Below, in pieces: positions 1 through 8,111 of a DNA stretch of 60,931 nucleotides. Numbering within the stretch: position 1 is the first letter of the stretch; the number at the start of each line of letters is the position of its first letter. The stretch comes from a virus. The notes beneath the pieces were generated by a model, which saw nothing but the letters and a program-made list of their open reading frames with translations, searched no databases and had not been told where the DNA came from. The DNA lies in IMG/VR virus record IMGVR_UViG_3300013104_000026, positions 1 through 60,931 of that record. One strand, written 5' to 3'. The translations under genes were made by a program, and so were the position numbers.

Positions 1-299
1 ACCAGCATATAATTGACAACTTTTTTCTCTTTTCCGCTTTTCTCGTCCACTGAAAAGTAAACCACTTTGGCTTTAAACCACTTTTCTCCGTCTTCATAAG
101 AAAACAAATCGGCCAGACGCATTCTAGTTATGGATGTCACACTGAAATCACTTGCACCTGTTACAATCTGACGATATGCACGTGCCTCTGATTCCGTATA
201 AGAGACAGCATCGAAAAGATATGCCTCATTGATTGTTTTGAGGTTTCCTGCCTCGTCTTCCTTTTGGTAACGGTTTTTAACTAAATACCAAGATGCCAT
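1..299 (-). CDS. DUF4494-like early protein, N-terminal part (gene continues across the circular junction)
   Basis: Starts at ATG 299-297 after an A-rich leader and reads 99 open codons to the window edge. The N-terminus (MASWYLVKNRYQK) and the charged segment around DEKSGKEKKVVNYML resemble, from memory, the DUF4494 family of Bacteroidota phages and mobile elements, whose function is unknown. The gene is cut only by the linearisation point: joined through the shared terminal accag, it continues at 60931-60740 to a total of 161 residues. It lies downstream of the DGR and helicase genes in the leftward early operon. Confidence 0.75.
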   Translation of the reverse strand, partial: MASWYLVKNRYQKEDEAGNLKTINEAYLFDAVSYTESEARAYRQIVTGASDFSVTSITRMRLADLFSYEDGEKWFKAKVVYFSVDEKSGKEKKVVNYML

Positions 300-352
300 G
301 TTTTGTTTGTTTTGAAGTGAATAAAAATTAAAATTTGCTATGCCGTATTGCG

Positions 353-2551
353 CTATACGTCGAACAGAGTAGCTTGGTTTTTGAGAAGAACTGCGCTTTT
401 TACATTCTTCTTAGCCAGGTCGAAATAAGATTCTTTCAACTCAAACCCAATTCCTTTTCTACCCATTTGAACAGCCTTGAAAACCTCACTTCCAATACCC
501 ATAAATGGGGTAAGTATCGTATCTCCTTTGTTGCTGTATAAGTGGATTAATCTTTCAATCGTATCCAGCTGCAAGGGGGCAATGTGCTTTTCATCATTTT
601 GATCGCGGCCGTCTCTGTATCCTTGAAGCGTTTTCCCATAATTAATATCCATCCAAACCGGAGATGCATATTTTTGCCATAAATCAACTGGTAGATCGGT
701 ATTGGTCACTGGGTTTGATCGGTCGCCATCCTTTCTGAATATCATGACATAATCAGGTATTCCTACACGGCTCATTGTACTGTCCTTTTTTACCTGCTTA
801 TGAAGTAGTCCAAGTGCCTTTGTTCTTTGCATTTCAACGACAGGGTCTTTCCAAATCGTAACCCTTGAATGGTAAATAAATCCAGCACTTTCGAAGGATT
901 CCCGGATCATGCCGGAAAAGTCTCGCAGGCCTATAAAACCTTCCTTCCCTTTTTGAATTGGAATATCCATGCAGTGTACTGCTACATTTCTACCCTGCAT
1001 CAAAACCCTGTAAAGCTGTTCAACCAAGAATGAGAATTGAAGTAGAAACTCTTTGTAATCCTTAGAATTGCCCATATCCTCAACATGGTTGCTATATGTG
1101 TATAATTCAGCAAAAGGAGGAGAGAATACAGACAGGCCAACACTTTCACTTTTGACAGACTCAATTAATTGTACACAATCACCTCTTTTAATCGTATACC
1201 ACTCGTTTGACTCTTCAATGACATCATAATTCGCATATTGAATAATATCGCCATTCATGTCGCTATTTACAGCATCACTCATTTCCTTTTGCATGATTTC
1301 AAACTGTTTTTGTTTAGTGTTGATGGATTGAACTACATTGGCCATTGTATCCGTAGTAATCAAATAAATATTAACAGGCCTTATTTGTCCAAATCGGTAG
1401 GATCTCCTCATTGCCTGGTAAAGAGCTTCGAAGCTAAAATCAAGTGACGCAAATATTTGATTTGCACAGTTTTGATAATTCATTCCGAATGACGCAACCT
1501 TCGTTTTTGTAATCAGGATACGAAATTCATTTTCCGCAAAACCTAGTAAATGCTTTTCCTTCCACTCATTACTATCAGCCCCTTTGACTTCAATAGCTTC
1601 CGGTAATAATTTTCTAAGTAGATCACCTTCCTCATTATGCTTAATCCAGATAATGAAACTTTCTTCCGGCTTCGAATTGATGATATCAACAACCTGATCG
1701 ATTCTTTCTATTTTGGTCAATCTTAGTTCGTTATTGAAATTGGTTGCCGATATCGCAGTATTATTAAACAATCGTCCGTTATCCCTTTTAGGGGTAATAA
1801 TCTTTTTCTCAATCAAGTTGAGGCTCGGCAAATCATAACCTTCCATTGGGAATCCAATATCTGACGGATTATTAAGCATGATAGCCCATGACGCAACAAA
1901 CCGATAGAATAACTTAGTTGCGTGACCTTTTAATCTCCATTTTGCAGTCTCTCCACCATCATGAACAAAGTACATGGCAAGCATTTCATTTCTTGACATC
2001 ACATCTAAAAACTCACTGTGATTACCAAGTTCCATAGGATCATTGGGCGATGGTGTCGCCGTACAAGCTAATTTATATGGAGTGTCCTTGAATTTTTCAA
2101 TAATCAACTTCTTTGTAGCTCCTTCGTAGTTTTTTAGGATACTTGACTCATCAAGGATAATCCCAGAATAGATAGAGCAATCAATATTGTCAATCTGCTC
2201 GTAATTATTAATGTGAATATCGCTGATGTCAATTCCAAACTTGAAGGCCTCTTTAATAGTTTGAGCCTTTACTGCCAGCGGTGCAAGGATTAGAACAGGA
2301 AGCCCAGTACGCTTTCTGACCTGATCAGCCCAAGAAAGCTGCTGTATTGTTTTTCCAAGTCCACAGTCTTCAAAAAATGCATACTTTCCAGCCTTCAAAG
2401 CTCGTTGGACGCAGAATTTCTGAAACGGGAATAAGCTACTATTTAATTCATTTTGATCAACATCGAATCCTGAAAAAACAACGGATCTTTGCTTGGATTT
2501 AAGGCATTCAATATACGCCTCCTTTCGGTCGAGGATAAGGGTATCCGACAT
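353..2551 (-). CDS. SNF2-like helicase fused to a DNA methyltransferase
   Basis: A 732-residue two-part protein. Residues about 40-420 form a superfamily 2 helicase/translocase: Walker A GLGKT (64-68), motif II DESS (134-137), motif III TATPSPN (164-170) and motif VI QAMRRSYRFGQ (379-389). Residues about 450-732 form an amino (N4-C or N6-A) methyltransferase: catalytic SPPF (477-480) and, near the C-terminus, the cofactor-binding stretch TPFMGIGSEVFKA followed by GFELKESYFDLA. The permuted order (SPPF before the FxGxG motif) is usual for the beta class. It probably modifies phage DNA while translocating on it. The fusion is a familiar early gene in phages. The leader contains the shared ACTTCATCAAC motif (2562-2571 on the opposite strand). 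Target specificity cannot be read. Confidence 0.93.
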   Translation of the reverse strand: MSDTLILDRKEAYIECLKSKQRSVVFSGFDVDQNELNSSLFPFQKFCVQRALKAGKYAFFEDCGLGKTIQQLSWADQVRKRTGLPVLILAPLAVKAQTIKEAFKFGIDISDIHINNYEQIDNIDCSIYSGIILDESSILKNYEGATKKLIIEKFKDTPYKLACTATPSPNDPMELGNHSEFLDVMSRNEMLAMYFVHDGGETAKWRLKGHATKLFYRFVASWAIMLNNPSDIGFPMEGYDLPSLNLIEKKIITPKRDNGRLFNNTAISATNFNNELRLTKIERIDQVVDIINSKPEESFIIWIKHNEEGDLLRKLLPEAIEVKGADSNEWKEKHLLGFAENEFRILITKTKVASFGMNYQNCANQIFASLDFSFEALYQAMRRSYRFGQIRPVNIYLITTDTMANVVQSINTKQKQFEIMQKEMSDAVNSDMNGDIIQYANYDVIEESNEWYTIKRGDCVQLIESVKSESVGLSVFSPPFAELYTYSNHVEDMGNSKDYKEFLLQFSFLVEQLYRVLMQGRNVAVHCMDIPIQKGKEGFIGLRDFSGMIRESFESAGFIYHSRVTIWKDPVVEMQRTKALGLLHKQVKKDSTMSRVGIPDYVMIFRKDGDRSNPVTNTDLPVDLWQKYASPVWMDINYGKTLQGYRDGRDQNDEKHIAPLQLDTIERLIHLYSNKGDTILTPFMGIGSEVFKAVQMGRKGIGFELKESYFDLAKKNVKSAVLLKNQATLFDV

Positions 2552-2587
2552 GTTTAATTTGTTGATGAAGTGAACGTAAAATTTAAT

Positions 2588-2896
2588 TCAGGTAAACTTG
2601 ATACCCTTTCCATCGGGTTTTATTGTCGTTGTAAATGGGAAGTCATCCGGTTTGAGTGCCGCCATTATTTTCTGAATCGTTTTAGATCCGGAGAATAAAA
2701 CATGCTTTACTCCTGCGATTGAAATTTGCAGATGCGTGCAAACCGGATTCTTTCCGTTGAACTTGGATGGTTCGTTTTTAAAACCATGTATTGAAATAAG
2801 GACGTTGAGTACATCACTCATTTGAACTTTGTTTCCTTCCATTCTGGCTGTTTCAACCTGAACATTGAGGTCTTTGAATGATCTTACTTCTTTCAT
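2588..2896 (-). CDS. Small unrecognised early protein
   Basis: A 102-residue protein whose start overlaps the 3' end of the reverse transcriptase by 44 bp, so the two are translationally close. It has no membrane segment. The C-terminal half (HLQISIAGVKHVLFSGSK, then a conserved-looking FPFTTTI) suggests a small beta-rich domain followed by a helix, a pattern seen in small phage single-strand DNA-binding or recombination accessory proteins, but I do not recognise the family. Because it directly follows the RT, it is a candidate DGR accessory protein, although it does not resemble the helical Avd protein of Bordetella phage. Confidence 0.6.
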   Translation of the reverse strand: MKEVRSFKDLNVQVETARMEGNKVQMSDVLNVLISIHGFKNEPSKFNGKNPVCTHLQISIAGVKHVLFSGSKTIQKIMAALKPDDFPFTTTIKPDGKGIKFT

Positions 2897-3853
2897 GAGA
2901 GGGTAATTTTAATTTTTTGAGTAAATTTTTACAATCAGCATGCTTAGCCCATCCTTCATATGCTGCAATTGATGAGCGACCTTTTCTTTTTGCTATCGCC
3001 CTGGCAAAATTCTTTTTAATGGACTTTCGAAGCTTTGTGTATTCATGCCGGTATACATACCCCAGGAAATCTATACCTCTTTTGTCTACCGGGAATATTT
3101 GATAATTGTCCTTTACTGTTAAATGCAGTTCTATATCCAGGTAAAGTCTGATGTCGGAAAGAACCTGATGCAGATAAGGCTTTGACTCGGACAAAACAAC
3201 CATATCATCACAGTACCGGAAATAATACTTAACCTTTAATTGCTCCTTTATCCAATGATCAAAATAAGTCATGTAAAGATTCGCAAGTAACTGGCTGAGG
3301 TAATTCCAATCGGTAGACCTTCGGCGCTGTCAATGATCGAATCTAGCAGCGTTAACAGGTCATTATCTTTGATTTTAAACCGGATAATCTTTTTGATAAT
3401 CTCATGATCAATACTTGGATAAAACTTTCGAACATCAATTTTAAGACAGTACTCAGTTCCTTCAACATCTGACCGTAAGGTTTCCTTGATCTTTTCACCA
3501 GCGTAATGAACACCGCGTCCTTTAATGCAACTGTACGTATCTGATGTAAAAAGTGGCACCCATATTGGTTCAAGTATATTCATTATTGCATGGTGGACGA
3601 TACGGTCCGGAAAATAGGGTAACCGGTATATCTCCCGACGCTTCGGTTCAAAAATCGTGAACGTTTTGTATGCTGAGGTAATGAATGTTTTACTGGTCAA
3701 CATTTCATGCAACGAATTGATATTCTCTTCCCGGTTTTTCAAGTGATCCTGAACGCCTTTTTGATGCGATTTACTTCTGCTTGCATTTTGGTCAGCTACT
3801 GTTAAGTTTTCGATGCTGCATATTTTAGAATAAAGATTATTATGTCGTTTCAT
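2853..3853 (-). CDS. DGR reverse transcriptase, interrupted by an apparent 1-nt deletion
   Basis: Copies the template-repeat RNA into mutagenised cDNA in diversity-generating retroelements. The 5' frame runs from 3853 to the stop at 3269 and holds the N-terminal RT region, motif A LKIDVRKFYPSID and the start of the DGR signature GLPIG. The 3' frame (open from about 3300 to 2853) holds the rest of that signature, YLSQLLANLYMTYFD, then catalytic FRYCDDMVVL (YxDD) and the thumb-like DFLGYVYR. An IGxxxSQ motif, rather than QGxxxSP, is the hallmark of DGR enzymes. At 3301-3306 the coding strand reads GGAATTACC; one extra A (GGAAATTACC) would restore GLPIGNYLSQ in one frame. No good -1 slippery heptamer is visible, so this is a real mutation or a sequencing error. 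Restored length is about 331 residues, normal for the family. It lies next to the template repeat and first two targets. Confidence 0.93.
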
Positions 3854-3970
3854 AGCCTATGTTTTTCGAGTCATCTTCGCTTTCGCTACCAAAGCCCCTT
3901 AAAAAGTAGAAAGGTCATTTTTTGCCATGTTGGCAAGGTCTGCGCTGCCAAAAGATTTTTATTGACATAT

Positions 3971-4041
3971 GTGGGCCTCGACGTTCGATTTCGAGTTGTC
4001 GTTGTTGCAATCGTTAAACGAAAAACTGGAACTACCTGCGG
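3971..4041 (-). repeat. DGR template repeat (TR)
   Basis: A 71-bp non-coding segment between the RT start (3853) and the stop of the first target gene (4066), read on the minus strand. It is colinear with three 71-bp variable repeats without gaps. Its 20 adenines are the only positions that differ in any variable repeat (16, 15 and 16 differences). Five AAC codons and one AAA codon lie in the register of the targets, the usual DGR design that makes adenine mutagenesis change residues without creating stops. Homology ends sharply at both borders. In the spacer towards the RT is the inverted repeat TTGCCA TGT TGGCAA, a possible RNA structure. Confidence 0.96.
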
Positions 4042-4065
4042 TCAGCAGCGCACAACCTTAATTTT

Positions 4066-4542
4066 TTATTCGGTCTGAACTATCTCGTAAAGATCTAGGA
4101 ACTGTTTCCCGGCATATGCCGCAGTCTTTTCATCCTTGAAAGTTCGGCGGGCCCCGACGAACGAACTCGAGCAGTCGCGGCTGCAATCGCCAAACGAAAA
4201 ACCGGAACCACCCGCGGATTCGTCCTTGTAGAAATATGGGTAATAGCCTTTTTTCCCGAACTCCCATGTCCATCCTTCATTTAGGACTCTTCTGATAACT
4301 ACTAATTTATGATCAGCAAATGCGTAAGCCTGTTCAACCGATGGCAGGTGAGAAAAGTTATACAATGACAATGGTTTAATACCTTCAATCTCGCATGCGT
4401 CCTCATAACTTGTAACCATCTCTGTGATATTATCGACCAGAACCTTTTTGCCGAACAGCTTCAATAGTGTTTTCTTGATATCTGGCGTGGCATCTTTGTA
4501 TGCTTCCTTTGCTGCCTGAACACTTATTTCCACTTTACTCAT
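4066..4542 (-). CDS. DGR variable protein 1
   Basis: A 158-residue target of the retroelement. The conserved frame shared with the other two targets is: an acidic stretch (SYEDACEIEGIKP, about 45-57), a LNEGW-type segment (88-92), a YYPYFY aromatic cluster, the variable repeat (about residues 109-132), then a common tail (FKDEKTAAYAGKQFLDLY). In the variable core the template's D-C-N-N-D-N becomes D-C-S-R-D-C. The fixed AGGSGFSF and VGAR flanks probably form the scaffold. There is no signal peptide, membrane segment or tail-fibre context, so an intracellular ligand is likely. Its start overlaps the stop of variable protein 2 by ATGA. Similar short proteins are, from memory, common in Bacteroidota prophages; their binding partners are unknown to me. 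Confidence 0.93.
   Translation of the reverse strand: MSKVEISVQAAKEAYKDATPDIKKTLLKLFGKKVLVDNITEMVTSYEDACEIEGIKPLSLYNFSHLPSVEQAYAFADHKLVVIRRVLNEGWTWEFGKKGYYPYFYKDESAGGSGFSFGDCSRDCSSSFVGARRTFKDEKTAAYAGKQFLDLYEIVQTE
4147..4217 (-). repeat. DGR variable repeat 1
   Basis: A 71-bp copy of the template at 3971-4041 inside variable protein 1. It has sixteen differences, all at template adenines (A to G, T or C). Its 3' end, GTCGGGGCCCGC on the coding strand, is GC-only for its last eleven bases, as expected for the initiation-of-mutagenic-homing (IMH) site; the template has GTCGAGGCCCAC (IMH*). Confidence 0.95.
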
Positions 4543-5057
4543 GATCTCAATGGCTTTAAAAAACGGTTGTAGATTGATTCAAACTTCTTTCCAGCATATT
4601 CAGCATGATCCCGGAGTTTAAAAGTGTGGCGGGCCCCGACGACCGAAAGCGAGTAGACGTCGTCGCAATCGTAAAACGAAAAACCGGAACCACCCGCGGC
4701 CTCTTCGTTCCAGATATGATATGGCCAGTATTTGAAAGTTCCATCTGTGTAGTCGGGAGTCCACCAATTTCCTGAATCATCTTTTCCATTCAATGCCCGT
4801 GCGATAATGTCAATTTGGTGCGAGGCAAAAATTGAATCCTGATCTTCCCTTGGAAATAAATGAAAGTCTTCCAGCTTTAAAGGATCAATACCTACCTCCT
4901 CGCAAGCAGCTTCATAGCTATCAATTCTTTCAACCAATCTTCTTTCAAAATTGAAATCCGGATACATCTCCTTCATCCACTCTCGTTTTGACTTACTTGC
5001 CTTTTGATATGCAGCACGTGCATTGGTTTCAGTCAGTGTTAATAGTTTGTCTGCCAT
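4539..5057 (-). CDS. DGR variable protein 2
   Basis: A 172-residue paralogue of variable protein 1, immediately upstream and overlapping it by 4 nt. It shares SYEAACEEVGIDP, ALNGKDDSGNWWTPDY, the fixed AGGSGFSF and VGAR flanks, and the tail HAEYAGKKFESIY. The variable core reads YDCDDVYSLSV where the template encodes NDCNNDNSKSN. There is no signal peptide. Differences outside the variable repeat are much greater than those inside its scaffold, so the two genes are old duplicates kept together. The leader CACTTCAAAAACAACAAAAT matches the phage's common A-rich leader. Confidence 0.92.
   Translation of the reverse strand: MADKLLTLTETNARAAYQKASKSKREWMKEMYPDFNFERRLVERIDSYEAACEEVGIDPLKLEDFHLFPREDQDSIFASHQIDIIARALNGKDDSGNWWTPDYTDGTFKYWPYHIWNEEAAGGSGFSFYDCDDVYSLSVVGARHTFKLRDHAEYAGKKFESIYNRFLKPLRS
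4629..4699 (-). repeat. DGR variable repeat 2
   Basis: A 71-bp variable repeat inside variable protein 2. It has fifteen differences from the template, all at adenines. The IMH-like end is identical to those of repeats 1 and 3. Confidence 0.95.
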
Positions 5058-5082
5058 TATTTTGTTGTTTTTGAAGTGATTA

Positions 5083-5622
5083 TTAGATTACTGATATCAG
5101 ATCCTTTACTCCTGATCTTGAATTTGAAATAATGATCAGGTACATAGCGTCCCGTATTTCGTCGTTTATCCTCGACTGAACACCGGAATTCATTTCTATA
5201 AATTTCCTTCCGATAACAGTCCAGCATCCTTTCTTCTTGAATAATCCTTTTACTAGCGGTTTCTTTTCGATTACAGACCATCCAATACCTTGAAGTACTT
5301 CTGATATCATCTTCGCAACTGCGTGGTTCTGACCTACTTTTTTTGAGATTGAATCAGATACTCTTTTACTGAATGACCCTTTTCGAAAGTTCGCTTTTTT
5401 GTTAAGCCAGGGAGCTTCGAGGATTATTTCAGCCGTTGCCTCATCACAGAACTGTTTGATGATTGGAGCTATTTCAATGAAGGGCACAGCACACCAATAA
5501 ATAAATTTCTTCTGCTGCACATCCCAGATTGCTATTCCTGTTTTTTTTAGGTCTGGGTCTATTCCGACAATGTGAGTTATTATTCGTTCAGGTTTTACTT
5601 CCTGCATTACACCTCCTTTCAT
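5083..5622 (-). CDS. RuvC-like Holliday junction nuclease
   Basis: A 179-residue RNase H-fold protein. The first strand VGIDPDLKKTGIAIWD (near residues 19-34) carries the first catalytic Asp; IILEAPW (about 66-72) supplies the Glu of the second site; and the C-terminal NDEIRDAMYL gives the last acidic pair. It probably resolves branched DNA during replication or before packaging. Two starts are possible. ATG 5622 follows the A-rich leader CTAAAAC used by other genes here. ATG 5607 follows GGAGGTGTA, a textbook Shine-Dalgarno site, but such sites are rarely used in Bacteroidota, so 5622 is preferred. It lies between dnaB and the DGR targets. Confidence 0.82.
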   Translation of the reverse strand: MKGGVMQEVKPERIITHIVGIDPDLKKTGIAIWDVQQKKFIYWCAVPFIEIAPIIKQFCDEATAEIILEAPWLNKKANFRKGSFSKRVSDSISKKVGQNHAVAKMISEVLQGIGWSVIEKKPLVKGLFKKKGCWTVIGRKFIEMNSGVQSRINDEIRDAMYLIIISNSRSGVKDLISVI

Positions 5623-5657
5623 GTTTTAGATTGTTTTCGTAAGATTAGACAAGGCAT

Positions 5658-7163
5658 TTAAAATGGTGGTTCTTCGGTTAGTCTCTGAAATACTGTATTC
5701 CTCGAATGGTTATAAGCTACCTCAGCTGAAACTTCGGTATTAGATGGCGGTTTTTCTGGTGGCGCAGATCCAAAATCGCAATAGTCTGAAAACCTGTTTG
5801 TCCCCAAGTCCGCGTACCTGTCAACTCTACACACATCACCATCTCTGTTTTTTAAAATGTAATAGCAGTATGCTTTATCCGGGAAAGGCACTTCGGTGTC
5901 TTCAAGCTCGTCAAATATCTTCATCCCTTGCCGCAGGTAGTAGGTTGGATTAAAAAGCCCAATTACGATACTTCCATCTTGCTCAACTTGTCCAGAGTCT
6001 TTTAGATCTGCAAGCTTCGGTCTTGGATCTCCCCGGCCCTCTGAATTCCTATTTAACTGAGCCAGTGCAATAATTGGAATTTTCAGGTTTCTCTGCATCG
6101 ACTTTACTGCTTTACTGACCATCGTTACCCGTTCGGTAGACCCTAAATTTCCGCTACCTATTTCCAGATACTGGATATAATCAATGATTAGTAGCCCGAT
6201 GTTTTTCGTTCGCCTCCATTCAGTTGCCACCGCTTCAAGTCTTCGTACATCTTTGATTGAAACGTCATCAAAATAGTAAATAGGCAATTTTGATATTTCT
6301 CCCAAAGCGCTCTCAATCCGTATCCATTCCTGATCGCTGATGTCACCACTCCGTATCCTTTTGTATGGAATCAAAGTATAATTAGCAGCCAATCTGTATT
6401 TTAGTTGCTTAGCTGGCATTTCCATGGATAAAAAACCAACTGGAACGCCCCCCCTGGCTGAGGAAAGAGCAAAGTCCATGGCAGCGGCTGTCTTTCCCAT
6501 TGCCGTTCTGGCTGCAAGAATAATCAATTGGTCTTCCTGCCACCCACCGATCAATTCATCCAGTTTTTTACTACCCGTAGGCACTCCGGCTAATTTGCCA
6601 GACCTTCTAAGCTTCATGCTTTTATCAATTGACTCCAATGCTTCCATTGCTGCATCTTTTGAAGTCTTCTCCAAATTCCCGCCACCGGATAATGTGATAG
6701 CCTCGTATGTTCTGTAAATCAAGTCAGCTACCTGAGCATCGTTTCCCGGGTTTAATAGCTCGATATTCAGCTCCTGATTTAAGGAATTAGCCTTTTGTTT
6801 TCTGTACAGGGATAAAATACCTTCTGATGTATCAATAACTTCCCTGACTGACCTTGGGACCATTTCATCATAACTCAAAGAAATCTTTTCTGTTTTGATG
6901 AGGCTAAACTGGCCCTTTGATCGTAATCTCTGAAATACAGATAAGCTTTTAATTTCAGCCCGTTCATGATAGAGCTCCTGTATTGTTTGGTAGATTACCC
7001 TTGTCGGTTCATCCTGAAAGACTTCATCATTTGGAATCATCTTTAATACAGTCCCTATATTCTCCGGCCACAAGACAAGCGACGTTACCAGCATTCTTTC
7101 CGCCCAGACATCCGAATATTCATTTCGGAAGGATCCAGTGTCCTTCTTTTTTAAGTTTGTCAT
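5658..7163 (-). CDS. dnaB: Replicative DNA helicase DnaB
   Basis: A 501-residue hexameric helicase with the full family plan. The N-terminal helical domain (about 15-160) includes AERMLVTSLVLWPE. A linker leads to the RecA-like core with PTGSKKLDELIGGW, Walker A ARTAMGKT (218-225), FLSMEMP, Walker B LLIIDYIQYLE (about 330), and ALAQLNRNSEGRGDPRPKL followed by DLKDSGQVEQDGS. It drives replication-fork unwinding of phage DNA. It follows a DUF4373-like protein that may play the loader role. Its 5' end overlaps the upstream 76-residue gene by 44 bp. Confidence 0.96.
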   Translation of the reverse strand: MTNLKKKDTGSFRNEYSDVWAERMLVTSLVLWPENIGTVLKMIPNDEVFQDEPTRVIYQTIQELYHERAEIKSLSVFQRLRSKGQFSLIKTEKISLSYDEMVPRSVREVIDTSEGILSLYRKQKANSLNQELNIELLNPGNDAQVADLIYRTYEAITLSGGGNLEKTSKDAAMEALESIDKSMKLRRSGKLAGVPTGSKKLDELIGGWQEDQLIILAARTAMGKTAAAMDFALSSARGGVPVGFLSMEMPAKQLKYRLAANYTLIPYKRIRSGDISDQEWIRIESALGEISKLPIYYFDDVSIKDVRRLEAVATEWRRTKNIGLLIIDYIQYLEIGSGNLGSTERVTMVSKAVKSMQRNLKIPIIALAQLNRNSEGRGDPRPKLADLKDSGQVEQDGSIVIGLFNPTYYLRQGMKIFDELEDTEVPFPDKAYCYYILKNRDGDVCRVDRYADLGTNRFSDYCDFGSAPPEKPPSNTEVSAEVAYNHSRNTVFQRLTEEPPF

Positions 7164-7350
7164 AACGAGTTAACATTCGAGTAGCTTGTTCTTCTTCTAT
7201 CTGACCTTCGATCAAAAGTTCCAGCGTAGTTCCTATTAGATCATCAATGGATGGCTGAGGGTAGTTGTTTTTGTTTAAACTAACCGTTGATATTAGCTTC
7301 CCAGAATATTCCGTACTTCGCCATGGTGTTTGATAAATAATTTCGCTCAT
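7120..7350 (-). CDS. Small early protein between replication genes
   Basis: A 76-residue, soluble, unrecognised protein. The C-terminal half (IDDLIGTTLELLIEGQIEEEQATRMLTRYDKLKKEG) is predicted to be helical and acidic. It overlaps the upstream DUF4373-like gene by 4 nt and dnaB by 44 bp, so coupled translation and a replication role are likely but not shown. Confidence 0.7.
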   Translation of the reverse strand: MSEIIYQTPWRSTEYSGKLISTVSLNKNNYPQPSIDDLIGTTLELLIEGQIEEEQATRMLTRYDKLKKEGHWILPK

Positions 7351-8111
7351 ATCTTCTGCATTCTAAATTGTGACGGAACCGGTCCAGTTTTAGGACTCGA
7401 TGCTGATTTTGATAAATTCCCTTCATGTCTTTTTCGAACCCAATTCATAAAATGACTTTTTGTTTTCGAGTAACCCTCCGGAACTTTATCTTCAACAATT
7501 TTCTCAGAGATGAACTGTGATATATATTCCAGACACTCTTCTTCGGTGATGCTATTTGATTTTCGAACAGTGTCAATAAGCAATTGGCTTGCTTTCAATT
7601 CAATCTCGATCTCTCTGAATTTTGATTCTATACTCAAAGGGTCAATTTGAACCTCTTTTTTTTTCGAAAATTCAACATCATCTATATTGTTGTTTTCCTT
7701 TTCTTTTCTTTCCTTTTCTTTATTAGCATTGGGTTCGCTTTGCGATTGCAATGCGTTCGCATTATTCTGTTCCTTACTCCATCGTTTAAGTGCTGATTTA
7801 GAGGCTTTTTCAGATCTTGTCTTTCGATCGTCCAATCGTCTTTGAACAGAGTCTGAACTTATAACATCGTCACTAATATTGAAAAGTCCGAAGTCATTAA
7901 GTATGCTGCTTACTACACTTGCATCAACTTGCAAACCATATGCTATGCTATCGCAATCCAATTGCATTGCATTCGCATTAATATAAAGGTCTTCGATTAG
8001 TGACCAGAATATTCCTAAACCTAACATCCCATGTTTATACAATAACCTTTTCACTTTTGGGTCTGACCTGGTATTGTAATCGTGCGAGAAATAAAACGTA
8101 TCCTTACTCAT
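7347..8111 (-). CDS. DUF4373-like replication initiation/organiser protein
   Basis: A 254-residue protein. The N-terminus (DTFYFSHDYNTRSDPKVKRLLYKHGMLGLGIFWSLIEDLY) is the characteristic start of the Lin1244/Lin1753-type N-terminal domain (DUF4373) found in phage replisome organisers; a winged-helix fold is expected at about 1-95. It is followed by a lysine- and arginine-rich region with the low-complexity stretch NANALQSQSEPNANKEKE and a run of KE residues (about 115-140), then a C-terminal DnaD-like helical domain (about 155-240, ending FMNWVRKR). It probably binds the origin and recruits DnaB, encoded two genes downstream. Iterons were not found by eye. Confidence 0.82.
   Translation of the reverse strand: MSKDTFYFSHDYNTRSDPKVKRLLYKHGMLGLGIFWSLIEDLYINANAMQLDCDSIAYGLQVDASVVSSILNDFGLFNISDDVISSDSVQRRLDDRKTRSEKASKSALKRWSKEQNNANALQSQSEPNANKEKERKEKENNNIDDVEFSKKKEVQIDPLSIESKFREIEIELKASQLLIDTVRKSNSITEEECLEYISQFISEKIVEDKVPEGYSKTKSHFMNWVRKRHEGNLSKSASSPKTGPVPSQFRMQKI

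Noticed and set aside
3290-3310. Programmed -1 frameshifting as the cause of the split RT.
   Set aside because: No slippery heptamer in the correct phase, and the shifted reading would give Ile instead of the conserved Asn in GNxxSQ; a 1-base deletion explains it better.
5057-5281. A 74-codon frame overlapping the RuvC-like gene on the same strand.
   Set aside because: It lies wholly within a well-supported gene, and its composition is basic without family features.
5605-5622. AGGAGGTG upstream of ATG 5607 as a ribosome binding site deciding the start of the RuvC-like gene.
   Set aside because: Bacteroidota seldom use Shine-Dalgarno pairing and ATG 5622 has the A-rich leader used elsewhere here; the purine run is explained as codons for Lys-Gly-Gly.
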